From NCBI GenBank assembly GCA_965660325.1, contig CBFHZL010000061.1:1-15765 (forward strand): 15,765 nucleotides of DNA. Direction: 5' to 3'. The notes beneath the pieces were generated by a model. It searched no databases. It had not been told where the DNA came from and worked only from the letters and a program-made list of their open reading frames with translations. The position numbers were made by a program, and so were the translations under genes. Source of the DNA: Acidiluteibacter sp965660325 (GTDB taxonomy: Bacteria; Bacteroidota; Bacteroidia; Flavobacteriales_E; Vicingaceae). Shown piece after piece: positions 1 through 7,144 of the stretch. Positions within the stretch are counted from its first letter, which is position 1, and the number at the start of each line of letters is the position of its first letter.

Positions 1-2
1 CT

Positions 3-275
3 TGCAACGGAACTGGAGAAGCCCAAGCTACCATATTGCTCATTGATGAGATTGAGAATAACCTGCGTTACATCTTGACGCAACTGAACCAAAAGAAAAT
101 CAGTTTGCACGTTCATCCATTTATAGAAGCCTATCTAACAAAGGGCTTTTATTCGATACAGCGAAAATGGTTTATGAAATACAAAAAGTGGGTAAAGATT
201 CATGCATCTGATGCATATGAGTTTTTAGAGTACCGTTTCCAAGATGCAAATAGCGAAGAAATTAGTTTGAAGTAG
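3..275 (+). CDS. rng: Ribonuclease E/G family protein, C-terminal 90 residues (partial)
   Basis: The gene enters from the left edge; its first complete codon is at position 3 and the stop TAG is at 273-275. The first visible residues, CNGTGEAQATILLIDEIE, match the region of RNase E/G just after the zinc-link CPxC motif, so the Cys at codon 1 is probably the second zinc-link cysteine. The rest (VHPFIEAYLTKGF, then a W..KYKKWVKI segment) matches the small C-terminal domain that ends Bacteroidota RNase G. Known family role: endoribonuclease in mRNA decay and rRNA maturation. The catalytic S1 and DNase I-like domains lie outside the window. The last 14 bases overlap the end of the convergent MFS gene. 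An internal TTG at 36 could be mistaken for a start, but the frame is open to the window edge. Confidence 0.85.
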   Translation, partial: CNGTGEAQATILLIDEIENNLRYILTQLNQKKISLHVHPFIEAYLTKGFYSIQRKWFMKYKKWVKIHASDAYEFLEYRFQDANSEEISLK

Positions 276-1527
276 TAATCTTTCTCCCTACCAATCGTTT
301 ATAATAAATCATCAATGGCAAAATGGAAAGTACAGTAGCAGCTGCTGCGATTCCAAACGCCCATGTGATGTTAGCATCTACGCTAAAAAAAGCCATAGAA
401 AATAATCCAATAAAGGCGGATCTTAGAAAAATGTTGATGCTTTGAAAAACACTGTTTGAACGACCAATTACATGGTTCGGAATGTGGTTAAATAGATACG
501 TCACTCTAAGTATTCGAACTCCTGCATTACTCATTCCAAAGAATATCCCTAAGCTTAATAATATCCAAACTTCTTTACTGACAGAAAGTAAAGTGAATGC
601 AGTTGCCGCAACTGACATTAGCAAGATTACGGCCACCACGGTATTGATTTTTTTGAGCAGTTTAGTGACAAAGAATCCAGATAATACCGCTCCCAAAGCA
701 TATAGCACTTTTGTGGAGGCATAAATATCGCCTTCTACCTGCAAATGCTGATCGATGTACATTGGCCATAATAAATGCGTAGAGATCAATACAAATATAA
801 AGACCGTGTAAGAGGCATTCCCAAAATGGAAGATCAAAGGATTTGCTTTTAAAAACTGCACTCCCTCTTTAAGTCGTATCCATGCATTTTCTTTCGATAT
901 AGCTACTTTCTTGACAGTAGGAACGTATTTAATGCTTTTAATTAATACCATTGCCACCAAGTAGGTGCTTGCGTCCAATGCAAAAATCTGTTGTATGCTC
1001 CATGCTTCTATATGTAAATGGACGCCCCCAAGGTTTGTGTCTAGTCCTTCAATTAGAACAATTGCCATTGCGCCTGATAACACGTTAGTAGTCTGTCCGA
1101 TCACTTCTAGGAGTGAATTGGTTTTACCGTAATTCTCCTTTTCAGTTATTTCTTGTCCAAACGCATATAAGGTAGGGTAGTGGATGTTGTAATTGAAAAT
1201 GGTAAAACAAAAAACAAGCGCGACTAAAGTCATTGGTACGGTGCCTGCGTAGAATCCATATCCTGATACGAAAGCCAACACAGAGAAACTAACGATACAC
1301 AAACCTAAAAAGATGTTCTTTCGAGGAAACTTATCTATTAATGTACCTGCATATAATCCCCAAAATAGCGTAGCAAAAGTGGCGATGGAATAAAAGGTCG
1401 CAAAAAAAGAGGCCTCGCCCAATTGCTTGGCAAAGTACCACGGTATAGCCAACATGCTAATTCCTTGGGCAAACTGAGAAATTGCATTTGCTGTTAGAAG
1501 GGTATAAAGTGCTTTTTTATTTCTCAT
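262..1527 (-). CDS. MFS transporter, substrate unknown
   Basis: This 421-residue, strongly hydrophobic protein has about 12 predicted membrane segments, the usual size and shape of a major facilitator superfamily permease. Residues 61-70 (GTLIDKFPRK) fit MFS motif A in the loop between helices 2 and 3, with its G, D and R/K residues. The fold type resembles the MFS_3/EntS-like exporters, but nothing in the sequence fixes the substrate, so it could export a siderophore, a drug or a metabolite. The gene is divergent from recX with 70 bases between the starts, and its stop lies inside the end of rng. A TAnnTTTG element lies about 50 bases upstream of the start. The start chosen is the ATG before RNKKALYTLL, immediately ahead of the first helix. 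No truncation is seen. Confidence 0.85.
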   Translation of the reverse strand: MRNKKALYTLLTANAISQFAQGISMLAIPWYFAKQLGEASFFATFYSIATFATLFWGLYAGTLIDKFPRKNIFLGLCIVSFSVLAFVSGYGFYAGTVPMTLVALVFCFTIFNYNIHYPTLYAFGQEITEKENYGKTNSLLEVIGQTTNVLSGAMAIVLIEGLDTNLGGVHLHIEAWSIQQIFALDASTYLVAMVLIKSIKYVPTVKKVAISKENAWIRLKEGVQFLKANPLIFHFGNASYTVFIFVLISTHLLWPMYIDQHLQVEGDIYASTKVLYALGAVLSGFFVTKLLKKINTVVAVILLMSVAATAFTLLSVSKEVWILLSLGIFFGMSNAGVRILRVTYLFNHIPNHVIGRSNSVFQSINIFLRSAFIGLFSMAFFSVDANITWAFGIAAAATVLSILPLMIYYKRLVGRKITTSN

Positions 1528-1575
1528 TTTATCGCTGTAAACTCAGGAATTTCGCCGAATTCAGTTAATTTCGAG

Positions 1576-1583
1576 CAAAGTTA
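1576..1583 (-). promoter_or_regulatory. Candidate -7 promoter element for the MFS gene
   Basis: Read on the minus strand this is TAACTTTG, a full match to the Bacteroidota -7 consensus TAnnTTTG. It lies 48 bases before the MFS start codon. The nearest TTTG further upstream is about 26 bases away, longer than the usual -33 spacing, so only half of the promoter is supported. Confidence 0.35.
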
Positions 1584-1597
1584 CCATTACCCATTAG

Positions 1598-2089
1598 ATG
1601 AATCGATTTCAAAACCCATTAACTCCCGAAAAAGTTTTAGCAAAGGCACAAAAATTTTGCTTGTATCGTGAGCGAAGTGAAGCAGAAATGGAACGAAAAA
1701 TTAGAGAGTGGGGAGCTAACCAAGAGGTGATTGATAAAACACTTGACCGACTCATTGCTGATCGATTTGTTTCTAACGAGCGATTTGCGATGGCCTATAC
1801 TCGCGGAAAATTTAATGTAAAGCGATGGGGGAAAATCAAGATCCGTCAAGGTTTGAAAATGCACAAAATATCTACGGATTTAATGAAGACGGCTTTTCTA
1901 CAAATAGATGACACAGCGTATCGTGAAGCTTTAGCTCATATATTGGCAAAAAAAATGCCTGAGGAAATAGACCATTTGAGTAATCAAGAACGTTTTGAAT
2001 TAAAAGGTGCTTTGTATCGAACTGCCGCTCAGAAAGGGTATGAAAGTGATTTAATTATGCAGTTATTGGATCAATTGTTTAAGGGATAG
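1598..2089 (+). CDS. recX: Regulatory protein RecX
   Basis: This 163-residue protein has the typical length of RecX, the modulator that binds RecA filaments and limits recombination and SOS activity. Motifs seen are CLYRERSEAEM (residues 21-31) followed by IREWG, then DRFVSNERFAMAY (55-67) and RGKFNVKRWGKIKIRQGLK (69-87), the helical repeats characteristic of RecX in Bacteroidota. The start is the ATG at 1598, with no Shine-Dalgarno in front (CCATTAG). recA is not adjacent here, so recX is probably transcribed alone, divergently from the MFS gene. A near-consensus -7 element (TAATTTCG, 1566-1573) lies 24 bases upstream. The final 11 bases overlap the end of the convergent membrane protein gene. 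Confidence 0.92.
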   Translation: MNRFQNPLTPEKVLAKAQKFCLYRERSEAEMERKIREWGANQEVIDKTLDRLIADRFVSNERFAMAYTRGKFNVKRWGKIKIRQGLKMHKISTDLMKTAFLQIDDTAYREALAHILAKKMPEEIDHLSNQERFELKGALYRTAAQKGYESDLIMQLLDQLFKG

Positions 2090-2669
2090 CCCTTTTGTCC
2101 AACACAATTTTCAGACCCCATAAGCCGTCTTTAAACTCATACCGAGCTGTGCTCCTGCCTTTGTAATAGGCTGAGTCACGAGAGTCGAAAGCGGTGAGGA
2201 TGGCGTACTCTTCTAAAGTGTCGTTTTCTAAATGGATGGTAGAAAAATACCGACTCATTTCAATGGATTCGATGTTGTATGTTTCCACGTGAAAGTTATC
2301 ACTTCCGATGTGATTGGTAAAAAAGAAGAGACCTCCAAAAAGTGGAGCATAACCCAATAAGCTAATCAAGAAGAATTCATAAATGCTCATGGTTAGTTTT
2401 TTACGATACCATTTGATTGGAACCAACAGCGAAATTGCAAATATGCCAACAACAACTTTAGTGATTCCCCAGATGCTAATAACCGTTTCACTGGCAAAGT
2501 TTACGAGCAAGAATAGGCCAATAAAGAAAGCTAGTGTCATTACTACATGAACATTGCCCATATTGTCTTTGGTTTCTTTTGGAGGTGTAGGAGGGTTCGT
2601 CTTGTAATGCGCTTTCACCAGCTCGCGTCTTATTCGTCTTAACTCACGTCGTTCTTCGGGGGTTGGCAT
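2079..2669 (-). CDS. Unidentified membrane protein with three predicted helices
   Basis: I do not recognise this 196-residue protein. It has an Arg/Glu-rich cytoplasmic N-terminus (residues 1-20), a Pro-rich linker (TNPPTPPKET, 24-33), three hydrophobic segments at about 39-57, 65-85 and 96-117, and a soluble polar C-terminal domain (118-196). The positive residues before the first helix and KWYRKK at 86-91 favour an inside N-terminus, which would place the C-terminal domain outside the cytoplasmic membrane. The gene is complete, with ATG at 2669, and is divergent from prfB with 100 bases between the starts. Its stop overlaps the recX tail by 11 bases. The sequence gives no functional clue. 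Confidence 0.75.
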   Translation of the reverse strand: MPTPEERRELRRIRRELVKAHYKTNPPTPPKETKDNMGNVHVVMTLAFFIGLFLLVNFASETVISIWGITKVVVGIFAISLLVPIKWYRKKLTMSIYEFFLISLLGYAPLFGGLFFFTNHIGSDNFHVETYNIESIEMSRYFSTIHLENDTLEEYAILTAFDSRDSAYYKGRSTARYEFKDGLWGLKIVLDKRAIP

Positions 2670-2740
2670 TCGCTTCTTTTCAGGTTGAATTCCTTGCTAA
2701 AATAACAACAAATTAAACAATAAAATTGCCACAATTGGCT

Positions 2741-2748
2741 TAATTTTG
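2741..2748 (+). promoter_or_regulatory. Candidate -7 promoter element for prfB
   Basis: TAATTTTG fully matches the Bacteroidota -7 consensus TAnnTTTG and lies 21 bases before the prfB ATG, which implies a very short leader. TTG triplets upstream (2726-2728, 2735-2737) are too close to be a standard -33 element, so confidence is limited. Confidence 0.4.
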
Positions 2749-2769
2749 ATCTCCTAAAAAGAAAGCAAT

Positions 2770-3862
2770 ATGGTCACTCAAGACAACATCAAAGAACTAG
2801 TTGGGCGCGTGGAAGCGCTAAGGGGGTATCTTTGACATCGATGATAAGTTAATTCAGATTGCTGAGGATGAGCAGCGCACGCAATTGCCAGAGTTTTGGG
2901 ACGATCCTAAAGCTGCCGAAAAATTCTTAAAACAAGTTCGTGATCAAAAAGTATGGACAGATGGTTATGCCGCAATGAAAGCTGCCGTTGACGATTTACA
3001 GGTGATCTATGAATTTTTTAAAGAAGGGGAAGGAAGTGAGCAAGACGTAGAGTCTGCCTATTCTAATGCATTTGAAGCAGTTGAGGAGTTAGAATTTAAG
3101 AAGATGCTTAGCGAGGAAGAGGATACGCTTAGTGCTGTTATTCAGATTACCGCAGGTGCCGGAGGTACTGAGAGTTGTGATTGGGCATCAATGCTTATGC
3201 GAATGTATCTGCAGTGGGCAGAAAAACACCAGTGCAAAGTAAAAGAGCTGGATTATCAAGAAGGTGATGTGGCAGGCGTAAAAACGGTTACTTTGGAAAT
3301 AGACGGTGAGTTTGCCTACGGCTATTTAAAAGGAGAGAATGGCGTTCACCGTTTGGTGCGGATTTCACCTTTCGATAGTAATGCAAAGCGACACACTTCT
3401 TTTGTTTCTGTATATGTTTATCCTTTGGTAGATGATTCTATTGAGATTACAATTAACCCCGCCGACATCACATGGGATACTTTCCGATCAGGTGGAGCAG
3501 GTGGTCAAAATGTAAATAAGGTGGAAACTGGAGTGCGGCTACATCACAAACCATCCGGGATTGTAATCGACAATACAGAAACCCGTTCTCAATTGGGTAA
3601 CAAAGAAAAGGCCATGCAATTACTAAAGTCTCAATTGTACGAGATTGAGATGCGCAAAAAGCTGGAGAAGCGCGCTGAAATTGAATCGGAGAAGAAGAAA
3701 ATTGAATGGGGATCGCAGATACGGAACTATGTCATGCATCCTTATAAATTAGTTAAAGACGTAAGAACATCACACGAAACATCAAATGTAGATAACGTAA
3801 TGAACGGGGATTTAGATCCATTTATTAAAGCTTATTTGATGGAGTATGGTGGCGGAAAGTAA
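2770..3862 (+). CDS. prfB: Peptide chain release factor 2, made by programmed +1 frameshift
   Basis: RF2 recognises UGA and UAA stop codons and triggers peptide release. The gene starts at ATG 2770, reads 21 codons in frame, meets TGA at 2833-2835, and continues in the +1 frame from GAC at 2834 to TAA at 3860-3862. The joined product is 363 residues, close to the E. coli length of 365. After the shift the protein reads LDIDDKLIQIAEDEQRTQLP and then EFWDDPKAAEKFL, the usual RF2 N-terminus. The stop-recognition tripeptide SPF is at residues 199-201 and the catalytic GGQ at 244-246, within RSGGAGGQNVNK. Without the frameshift the zero-frame product would be a 21-residue peptide, so a caller starting at the TTG at 2885 would lose 38 residues. 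arsC follows after 7 bases and may be co-transcribed. Confidence 0.96.
2821..2836 (+). promoter_or_regulatory. prfB programmed +1 frameshift site (autoregulatory)
   Basis: The 16 bases AGGGGGTATCTTTGAC contain an internal Shine-Dalgarno-like AGGGGG, a 3-base spacer, the slippery codon CTT, the in-frame TGA and a following C. This is the classic RF2 autoregulation site: when RF2 is scarce the ribosome pauses at the TGA, the Leu-tRNA slips from CTT to TTT, and translation continues in the +1 frame. The heptamer CTTTGAC and the 3-base spacing match the canonical bacterial site. Confidence 0.95.
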
Positions 3863-3869
3863 TAGAATT

Positions 3870-4211
3870 ATGAAAATATACCATAATCCAAGGTGTACCA
3901 AAAGTAGAGAAACACTTGCATTGATTAAAAGTGCAGGAGTTGATGTAGAAATTGTGGAATACCTTAAGAAAGTTCCAACTCGGAAGGAATTAGAAATGAT
4001 ATTATCTAAACTGAACTTGAAGCCTTCTCAAATACTAAGAAAAGGAGAAGCAGTTTATAAGGAAAAGTTTAAAAACTCAAACTTTACGGAAGATGAGTGG
4101 ATAACGATTATGCTGGAGTATCCGAAATTAATCGAACGACCAATAGTGGTAAGCGGAAATAGGGCGGTTATTGGAAGACCTCCTGAAAATGTAAACGAAT
4201 TGCTAGGTTAA
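3870..4211 (+). CDS. arsC: ArsC-family reductase (glutaredoxin-type arsenate reductase homologue)
   Basis: From ATG 3870 this encodes 113 residues with a thioredoxin-like ArsC/Spx fold. The N-terminus KIYHNPRCTKSRETL places the active-site cysteine at residue 9. The family's three anion-binding arginines appear to be present at R57 (ILRKGE), R90 (IERPIVV) and R103 (IGRPPE), which favours a real arsenate reductase-type active site over an Spx regulator. Known reaction: reduction of arsenate to arsenite using glutathione and glutaredoxin; many Bacteroidota homologues have no arsenic genes nearby, so the physiological substrate is uncertain. An in-frame GTG at 3846 lies inside prfB and would add eight unlikely residues, so ATG 3870 is preferred. 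It lies 7 bases after prfB. No arsR, acr3 or other ars gene is in the window. Confidence 0.88.
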   Translation: MKIYHNPRCTKSRETLALIKSAGVDVEIVEYLKKVPTRKELEMILSKLNLKPSQILRKGEAVYKEKFKNSNFTEDEWITIMLEYPKLIERPIVVSGNRAVIGRPPENVNELLG

Positions 4212-4231
4212 AAGCTTATTCAGCTTTTTTT
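4210..4231 (+). terminator. Weak candidate terminator after arsC
   Basis: AAAAGCT and AGCTTTT form a 7-bp stem around a TATTC loop, and the right arm runs into seven T residues. Only two G-C pairs support it. It overlaps the last codons of the convergent 46-residue gene. Confidence 0.35.
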
Positions 4232-4356
4232 CCTTTTAATTTTTCAATTACATACATTGTAATTGCGTAAGGAAGAGCAAATGCCGATAAAAACAACAAT
4301 ACCCAAAATGCAAGTCCGAAAATGGCTAAGAAAAGTAAAAATCCTCCTGTAAACAT
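4216..4356 (-). CDS. Small 46-residue membrane protein, unidentified
   Basis: A short minus-strand frame runs from ATG 4356 to TAA 4216. It is hydrophobic over roughly residues 5-37 (FLLFLAIFGLAFWVLLFL, then SAFALPYAITMYVIEK) and ends in a charged tail, KLKGKKAE. This is the pattern of a one- or two-helix inner-membrane microprotein with a cytoplasmic C-terminus. The frame fills most of the 225-base arsC-fumC gap, and a full TAnnTTTG element (TAAATTTG, 4386-4379 on the minus strand) lies 22 bases before its ATG. No Shine-Dalgarno precedes the start. It is below the size cut-off of many annotation pipelines. I do not recognise a family; support comes only from composition, the open frame and the promoter element. 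Confidence 0.55.
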   Translation of the reverse strand: MFTGGFLLFLAIFGLAFWVLLFLSAFALPYAITMYVIEKLKGKKAE

Positions 4357-4378
4357 AATTTGATTTCTTTTGTGGAGA

Positions 4379-4386
4379 CAAATTTA
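4379..4386 (-). promoter_or_regulatory. Candidate -7 promoter element for the 46-residue gene
   Basis: On the minus strand this reads TAAATTTG, a full match to TAnnTTTG, 22 bases before the ATG. A TTTG 25 bases further upstream (4412-4415 on the plus strand as CAAA) is slightly too far for a standard -33 element. Confidence 0.3.
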
Positions 4387-4436
4387 ATCAATATTTAAGA
4401 ATAGTAATCTTCAAATCATAAAAAATACATTAAAAA

Positions 4437-5834
4437 ATGGATTATCGAATAGAGAAAGACACCATGGGTGATGTAAAAGTGCAGGCCGATAAATATTGGG
4501 GTGCACAAACCGAGCGATCTCGTAACAATTTTAAAATTGGCGATTCAAAACAAACCATGCCAATAGAGATCGTTCGTGGATTTGCTTACTTGAAAAAGGC
4601 GGCAGCACACACGAACTGCGAGTTAGGCGTTTTGAATGAAGAAAAAAGAGATTTAATTTCAAAGGTGTGTGATGAAATATTAGACGGACAGTTAGATGAT
4701 CAATTTCCGTTAGTTGTATGGCAGACTGGATCTGGAACTCAATCGAATATGAATACCAATGAGGTAATCGCTAATAGAGCGCATGTGATTGCAGGAAATA
4801 AGCTAGGTGAGGGTAAAACTATGATTCATCCCAATGATGATGTGAATAAGTCGCAATCATCTAACGATACCTTCCCTACAGGAATGCACATCGCATCTTA
4901 TAAAATGGTGGTAGAAACAACTATTCCAGGTGTGGAGCAATTGAGAAATACGTTGGCAAAGATTGCTGCAGATTTTAAAGATGTAGTTAAGATAGGGCGA
5001 ACCCACCTAATGGATGCTACTCCATTAACTGTTGGTCAAGAGTTTTCAGGTTTCGTATCTCAATTGGATCATGGATTAAAAGCCTTGAAAAATACATTAC
5101 CTCACTTAGCTGAATTAGCACTAGGTGGAACTGCTGTTGGTACAGGTATCAATACTCCAAAGGGATACTCGGAGCTTGTAGCAAAGAAGATTGCAGAGTT
5201 TAGTGGCTTACCTTTTATTTCTGCTGAAAATAAATTTGAAGCACTAGCGGCTCATGATGCACTCGTGGAAACCCATGGAGCGCTGAAACAATTGGCTGTG
5301 AGTTTGATGAAAATTGGAAATGATGTCCGTTTATTGGCGTCAGGACCTCGGTGCGGAATTGGTGAGATTAATATTCCTGCAAACGAGCCAGGCTCTTCCA
5401 TTATGCCCGGTAAGGTAAACCCTACGCAATGCGAGGCACTAACAATGGTTTGTGCTCAAGTTGTAGGAAATGATGTTGCTGTAACTACAGGTGGAATGAA
5501 CGGTCATTTTCAACTAAATGTGTTTAAGCCAATGATGGCAAAAAACCTTTTGGAGTCAGCTCGTTTGTTAGGTGATGCATGTGTATCTTTCGATGTTAAC
5601 TGTGCTGTTGGTATTGAGCCAAATCATGCTAACATTACTAGAAACTTGAATAACTCATTGATGCTGGTAACGGCGCTTAATACGCACATTGGATATGATA
5701 AAGCGTCTAAAATAGCAAAAACAGCCCATGAGAATGGAACTACTTTGAAGGAAGAAGCGATCAACTTGGGATACTTAACTGCTGAGCAGTTTGACCAATG
5801 GGTGCGACCCGAAGATATGATTGGATCATTATAA
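4437..5834 (+). CDS. fumC: Class II fumarate hydratase
   Basis: Fumarase C interconverts fumarate and L-malate in the TCA cycle, as a cytoplasmic, oxygen-stable, iron-free homotetramer. The 465-residue protein has the usual length. Visible motifs are the substrate-binding TGSGTQSNMNTNEV (97-110), HPNDDVNKSQSSNDTFPT (131-148), GRTHLMDATPLTVGQE (187-202, catalytic His190) and the superfamily signature GSSIMPGKVN (319-328), where Ser321 corresponds to the catalytic serine. These separate it from aspartase and argininosuccinate lyase relatives, though aspartase is the nearest alternative. The start ATG 4437 follows an A-rich stretch without a Shine-Dalgarno, as is common in this phylum. The gene appears to stand alone and is followed by a strong hairpin terminator. 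Confidence 0.96.
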   Translation: MDYRIEKDTMGDVKVQADKYWGAQTERSRNNFKIGDSKQTMPIEIVRGFAYLKKAAAHTNCELGVLNEEKRDLISKVCDEILDGQLDDQFPLVVWQTGSGTQSNMNTNEVIANRAHVIAGNKLGEGKTMIHPNDDVNKSQSSNDTFPTGMHIASYKMVVETTIPGVEQLRNTLAKIAADFKDVVKIGRTHLMDATPLTVGQEFSGFVSQLDHGLKALKNTLPHLAELALGGTAVGTGINTPKGYSELVAKKIAEFSGLPFISAENKFEALAAHDALVETHGALKQLAVSLMKIGNDVRLLASGPRCGIGEINIPANEPGSSIMPGKVNPTQCEALTMVCAQVVGNDVAVTTGGMNGHFQLNVFKPMMAKNLLESARLLGDACVSFDVNCAVGIEPNHANITRNLNNSLMLVTALNTHIGYDKASKIAKTAHENGTTLKEEAINLGYLTAEQFDQWVRPEDMIGSL

Positions 5835-5854
5835 GATACAATTAGTTTAATTTT

Positions 5855-5889
5855 AAAACCTGCTGATGCTTGCTTCAGCAGGTTTTTTT
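5855..5889 (+). terminator. Rho-independent terminator of fumC
   Basis: A perfect 12-bp inverted repeat (AAAACCTGCTGA / TCAGCAGGTTTT) encloses the 8-base loop TGCTTGCT, and the right arm continues into a run of seven T residues. It lies 20 bases after the fumC stop codon. Confidence 0.9.
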
Positions 5890-5922
5890 AGTTTAATAAA
5901 CTGCTTTTACTACTTTTATATC

Positions 5923-6036
5923 ATGAAAAATGTACTGTTCTATATTAGCGTCCTACTGCTTTTTTCTTGTTCTAATTCGGGGAATGAAGATCAAGTAAAT
6001 TCGATGACAAGTCAAGCGTCTGAAATTATAATCTAG
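5923..6036 (+). pseudogene. Detached lipoprotein signal peptide of the YCF48-like protein
   Basis: ATG 5923 opens a 37-codon frame beginning MKNVLFYISVLLLFSCSNSG: a positive N-terminus, a hydrophobic core and a lipobox ending at Cys16 (LFSC), followed by a polar linker. It stops at TAG 6034-6036. The same frame then continues without interruption into the propeller protein whose first ATG is at 6049, only 12 bases after the stop. The two pieces together look like one outer-membrane or periplasmic lipoprotein of about 364 residues interrupted by a single nonsense codon. The alternatives are a sequencing or assembly error, or suppression of the TAG. Confidence 0.7.
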
Positions 6037-6048
6037 GAAGACAATCAG

Positions 6049-7017
6049 ATGAAAATTACTGATTTGAAGAGTCCTACTAATGAAAGTTTACGGGGCATTT
6101 CAGTGGTAGACGACCAGATTGCTTGGTTCAGTGGAGCAAATGGAACCATCATAAAAACGATAGATGGAGGTAAGACTTTTAATTTTACCAAAACGCCTTA
6201 TGAAGGAGAAATACTGGATTATAGAGATATATATGCATTTGATGCAGATTCTGCTATTCTAATGAACTCTGGTGATGGAGGAAAGCTTTACCGAACTGAA
6301 AATGGTGGAATGGGATGGAATAAAGTATTTAATTTTCCTGCGCCCGGACTATTTTTTGATGCAGTAGAATTTGTAGATGATCAATTCGGTTTGACTTACA
6401 GTGACCCAGTAAACGGTAAGCACTTTATTTTAGTTTCTGGAATAGCAGGTAAACGATGGATTACTCCTCCACCGGAGAACTTGATTCCGGCTTTGGAAGG
6501 AGAGGCTGGTTTTGCAGCTAGTGGCTCTTGTATAGCTTTCACGCCTAGCAAAAGGGCTTTTATTGGCTTGGGAGGCCCTAAAGGACGAATGTTAGTATCA
6601 GAACACCCTTATAAAACATGGATAGCGATGGAGACTCCTATTTTTCAGGGTGCATCTACTCGAGGGATATACTCTATAGATTTTAAAGATAATTCGATTG
6701 GTGTAGCAGTTGGTGGTGACTACACTCTGCCAGATACAAGTATGGTAGAAAACTCTATCTACACTATGGACGGCGGGTTAACATGGCAGAATCCTGAAAC
6801 ACCACTAACCGGTTATCGATCATGTGTGACTTACTGTTCGCCTGCTGATTTGTTCATTGCAATAGGCACAAATGGTATGGATATTAGCGCTGACGGTGGC
6901 AAAAATTGGAAAAAAGTGAACGATATAAATCTAAATACTATTCAATTTGCAAATGATTCTAAGATTGGTTATTTGTTAGGTAGCAAAGGGCAGATTTATA
7001 AGATAGAAGTGAAGTGA
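6049..7017 (+). CDS. YCF48/BNR-repeat beta-propeller protein, missing its secretion signal
   Basis: These 322 residues form a run of short beta-propeller blades with Asp-box-like turns: TIDGGKTF, TENGGMGW, TMDGGLTW and SADGGKNW, plus GANGTIIKT, GTNGMDIS and GSKGQIYKI. This matches the YCF48/WD40-YVTN-BNR-like proteins common in Bacteroidota, often labelled photosystem II stability factor-like or oxidoreductase. Such proteins are usually exported, and no catalytic function is known to me for this group. Read from ATG 6049 it lacks any signal peptide, but an in-frame lipoprotein signal lies just upstream, cut off by TAG 6034-6036. No other stop or frame change occurs in the body, so any inactivation is recent, or the stop is not real. 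It is convergent with the mannose-1-phosphate guanylyltransferase gene, 127 bases apart. Confidence 0.75.
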   Translation: MKITDLKSPTNESLRGISVVDDQIAWFSGANGTIIKTIDGGKTFNFTKTPYEGEILDYRDIYAFDADSAILMNSGDGGKLYRTENGGMGWNKVFNFPAPGLFFDAVEFVDDQFGLTYSDPVNGKHFILVSGIAGKRWITPPPENLIPALEGEAGFAASGSCIAFTPSKRAFIGLGGPKGRMLVSEHPYKTWIAMETPIFQGASTRGIYSIDFKDNSIGVAVGGDYTLPDTSMVENSIYTMDGGLTWQNPETPLTGYRSCVTYCSPADLFIAIGTNGMDISADGGKNWKKVNDINLNTIQFANDSKIGYLLGSKGQIYKIEVK

Positions 7018-7144
7018 TTTGTCATTTCTGAAATGGCTGTTTCTAGCCTTAGTTCAGACTTGTTATTAGAAAAATAAAAGTGCGTTTGTCGGCTGGCAAG
7101 AGCAATTAATAATTACCATTAACAAGGATTTGCATCAGCAAAGC

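Noticed and set aside
1637..1864. 75-residue minus-strand frame within recX
   Set aside because: RecX motifs account for this DNA on the plus strand; the antisense product resembles nothing.
3846..3869. GTG start for arsC inside prfB
   Set aside because: It would add eight residues read from the prfB tail out of frame; ATG 3870 gives the standard ArsC N-terminus.
7028..7057. Hairpin CTGAA..GGCT / AGCC..TTCAG between the propeller gene and manC
   Set aside because: The stem is broken by internal loops and no T-run follows on either strand, so I do not call it a terminator.
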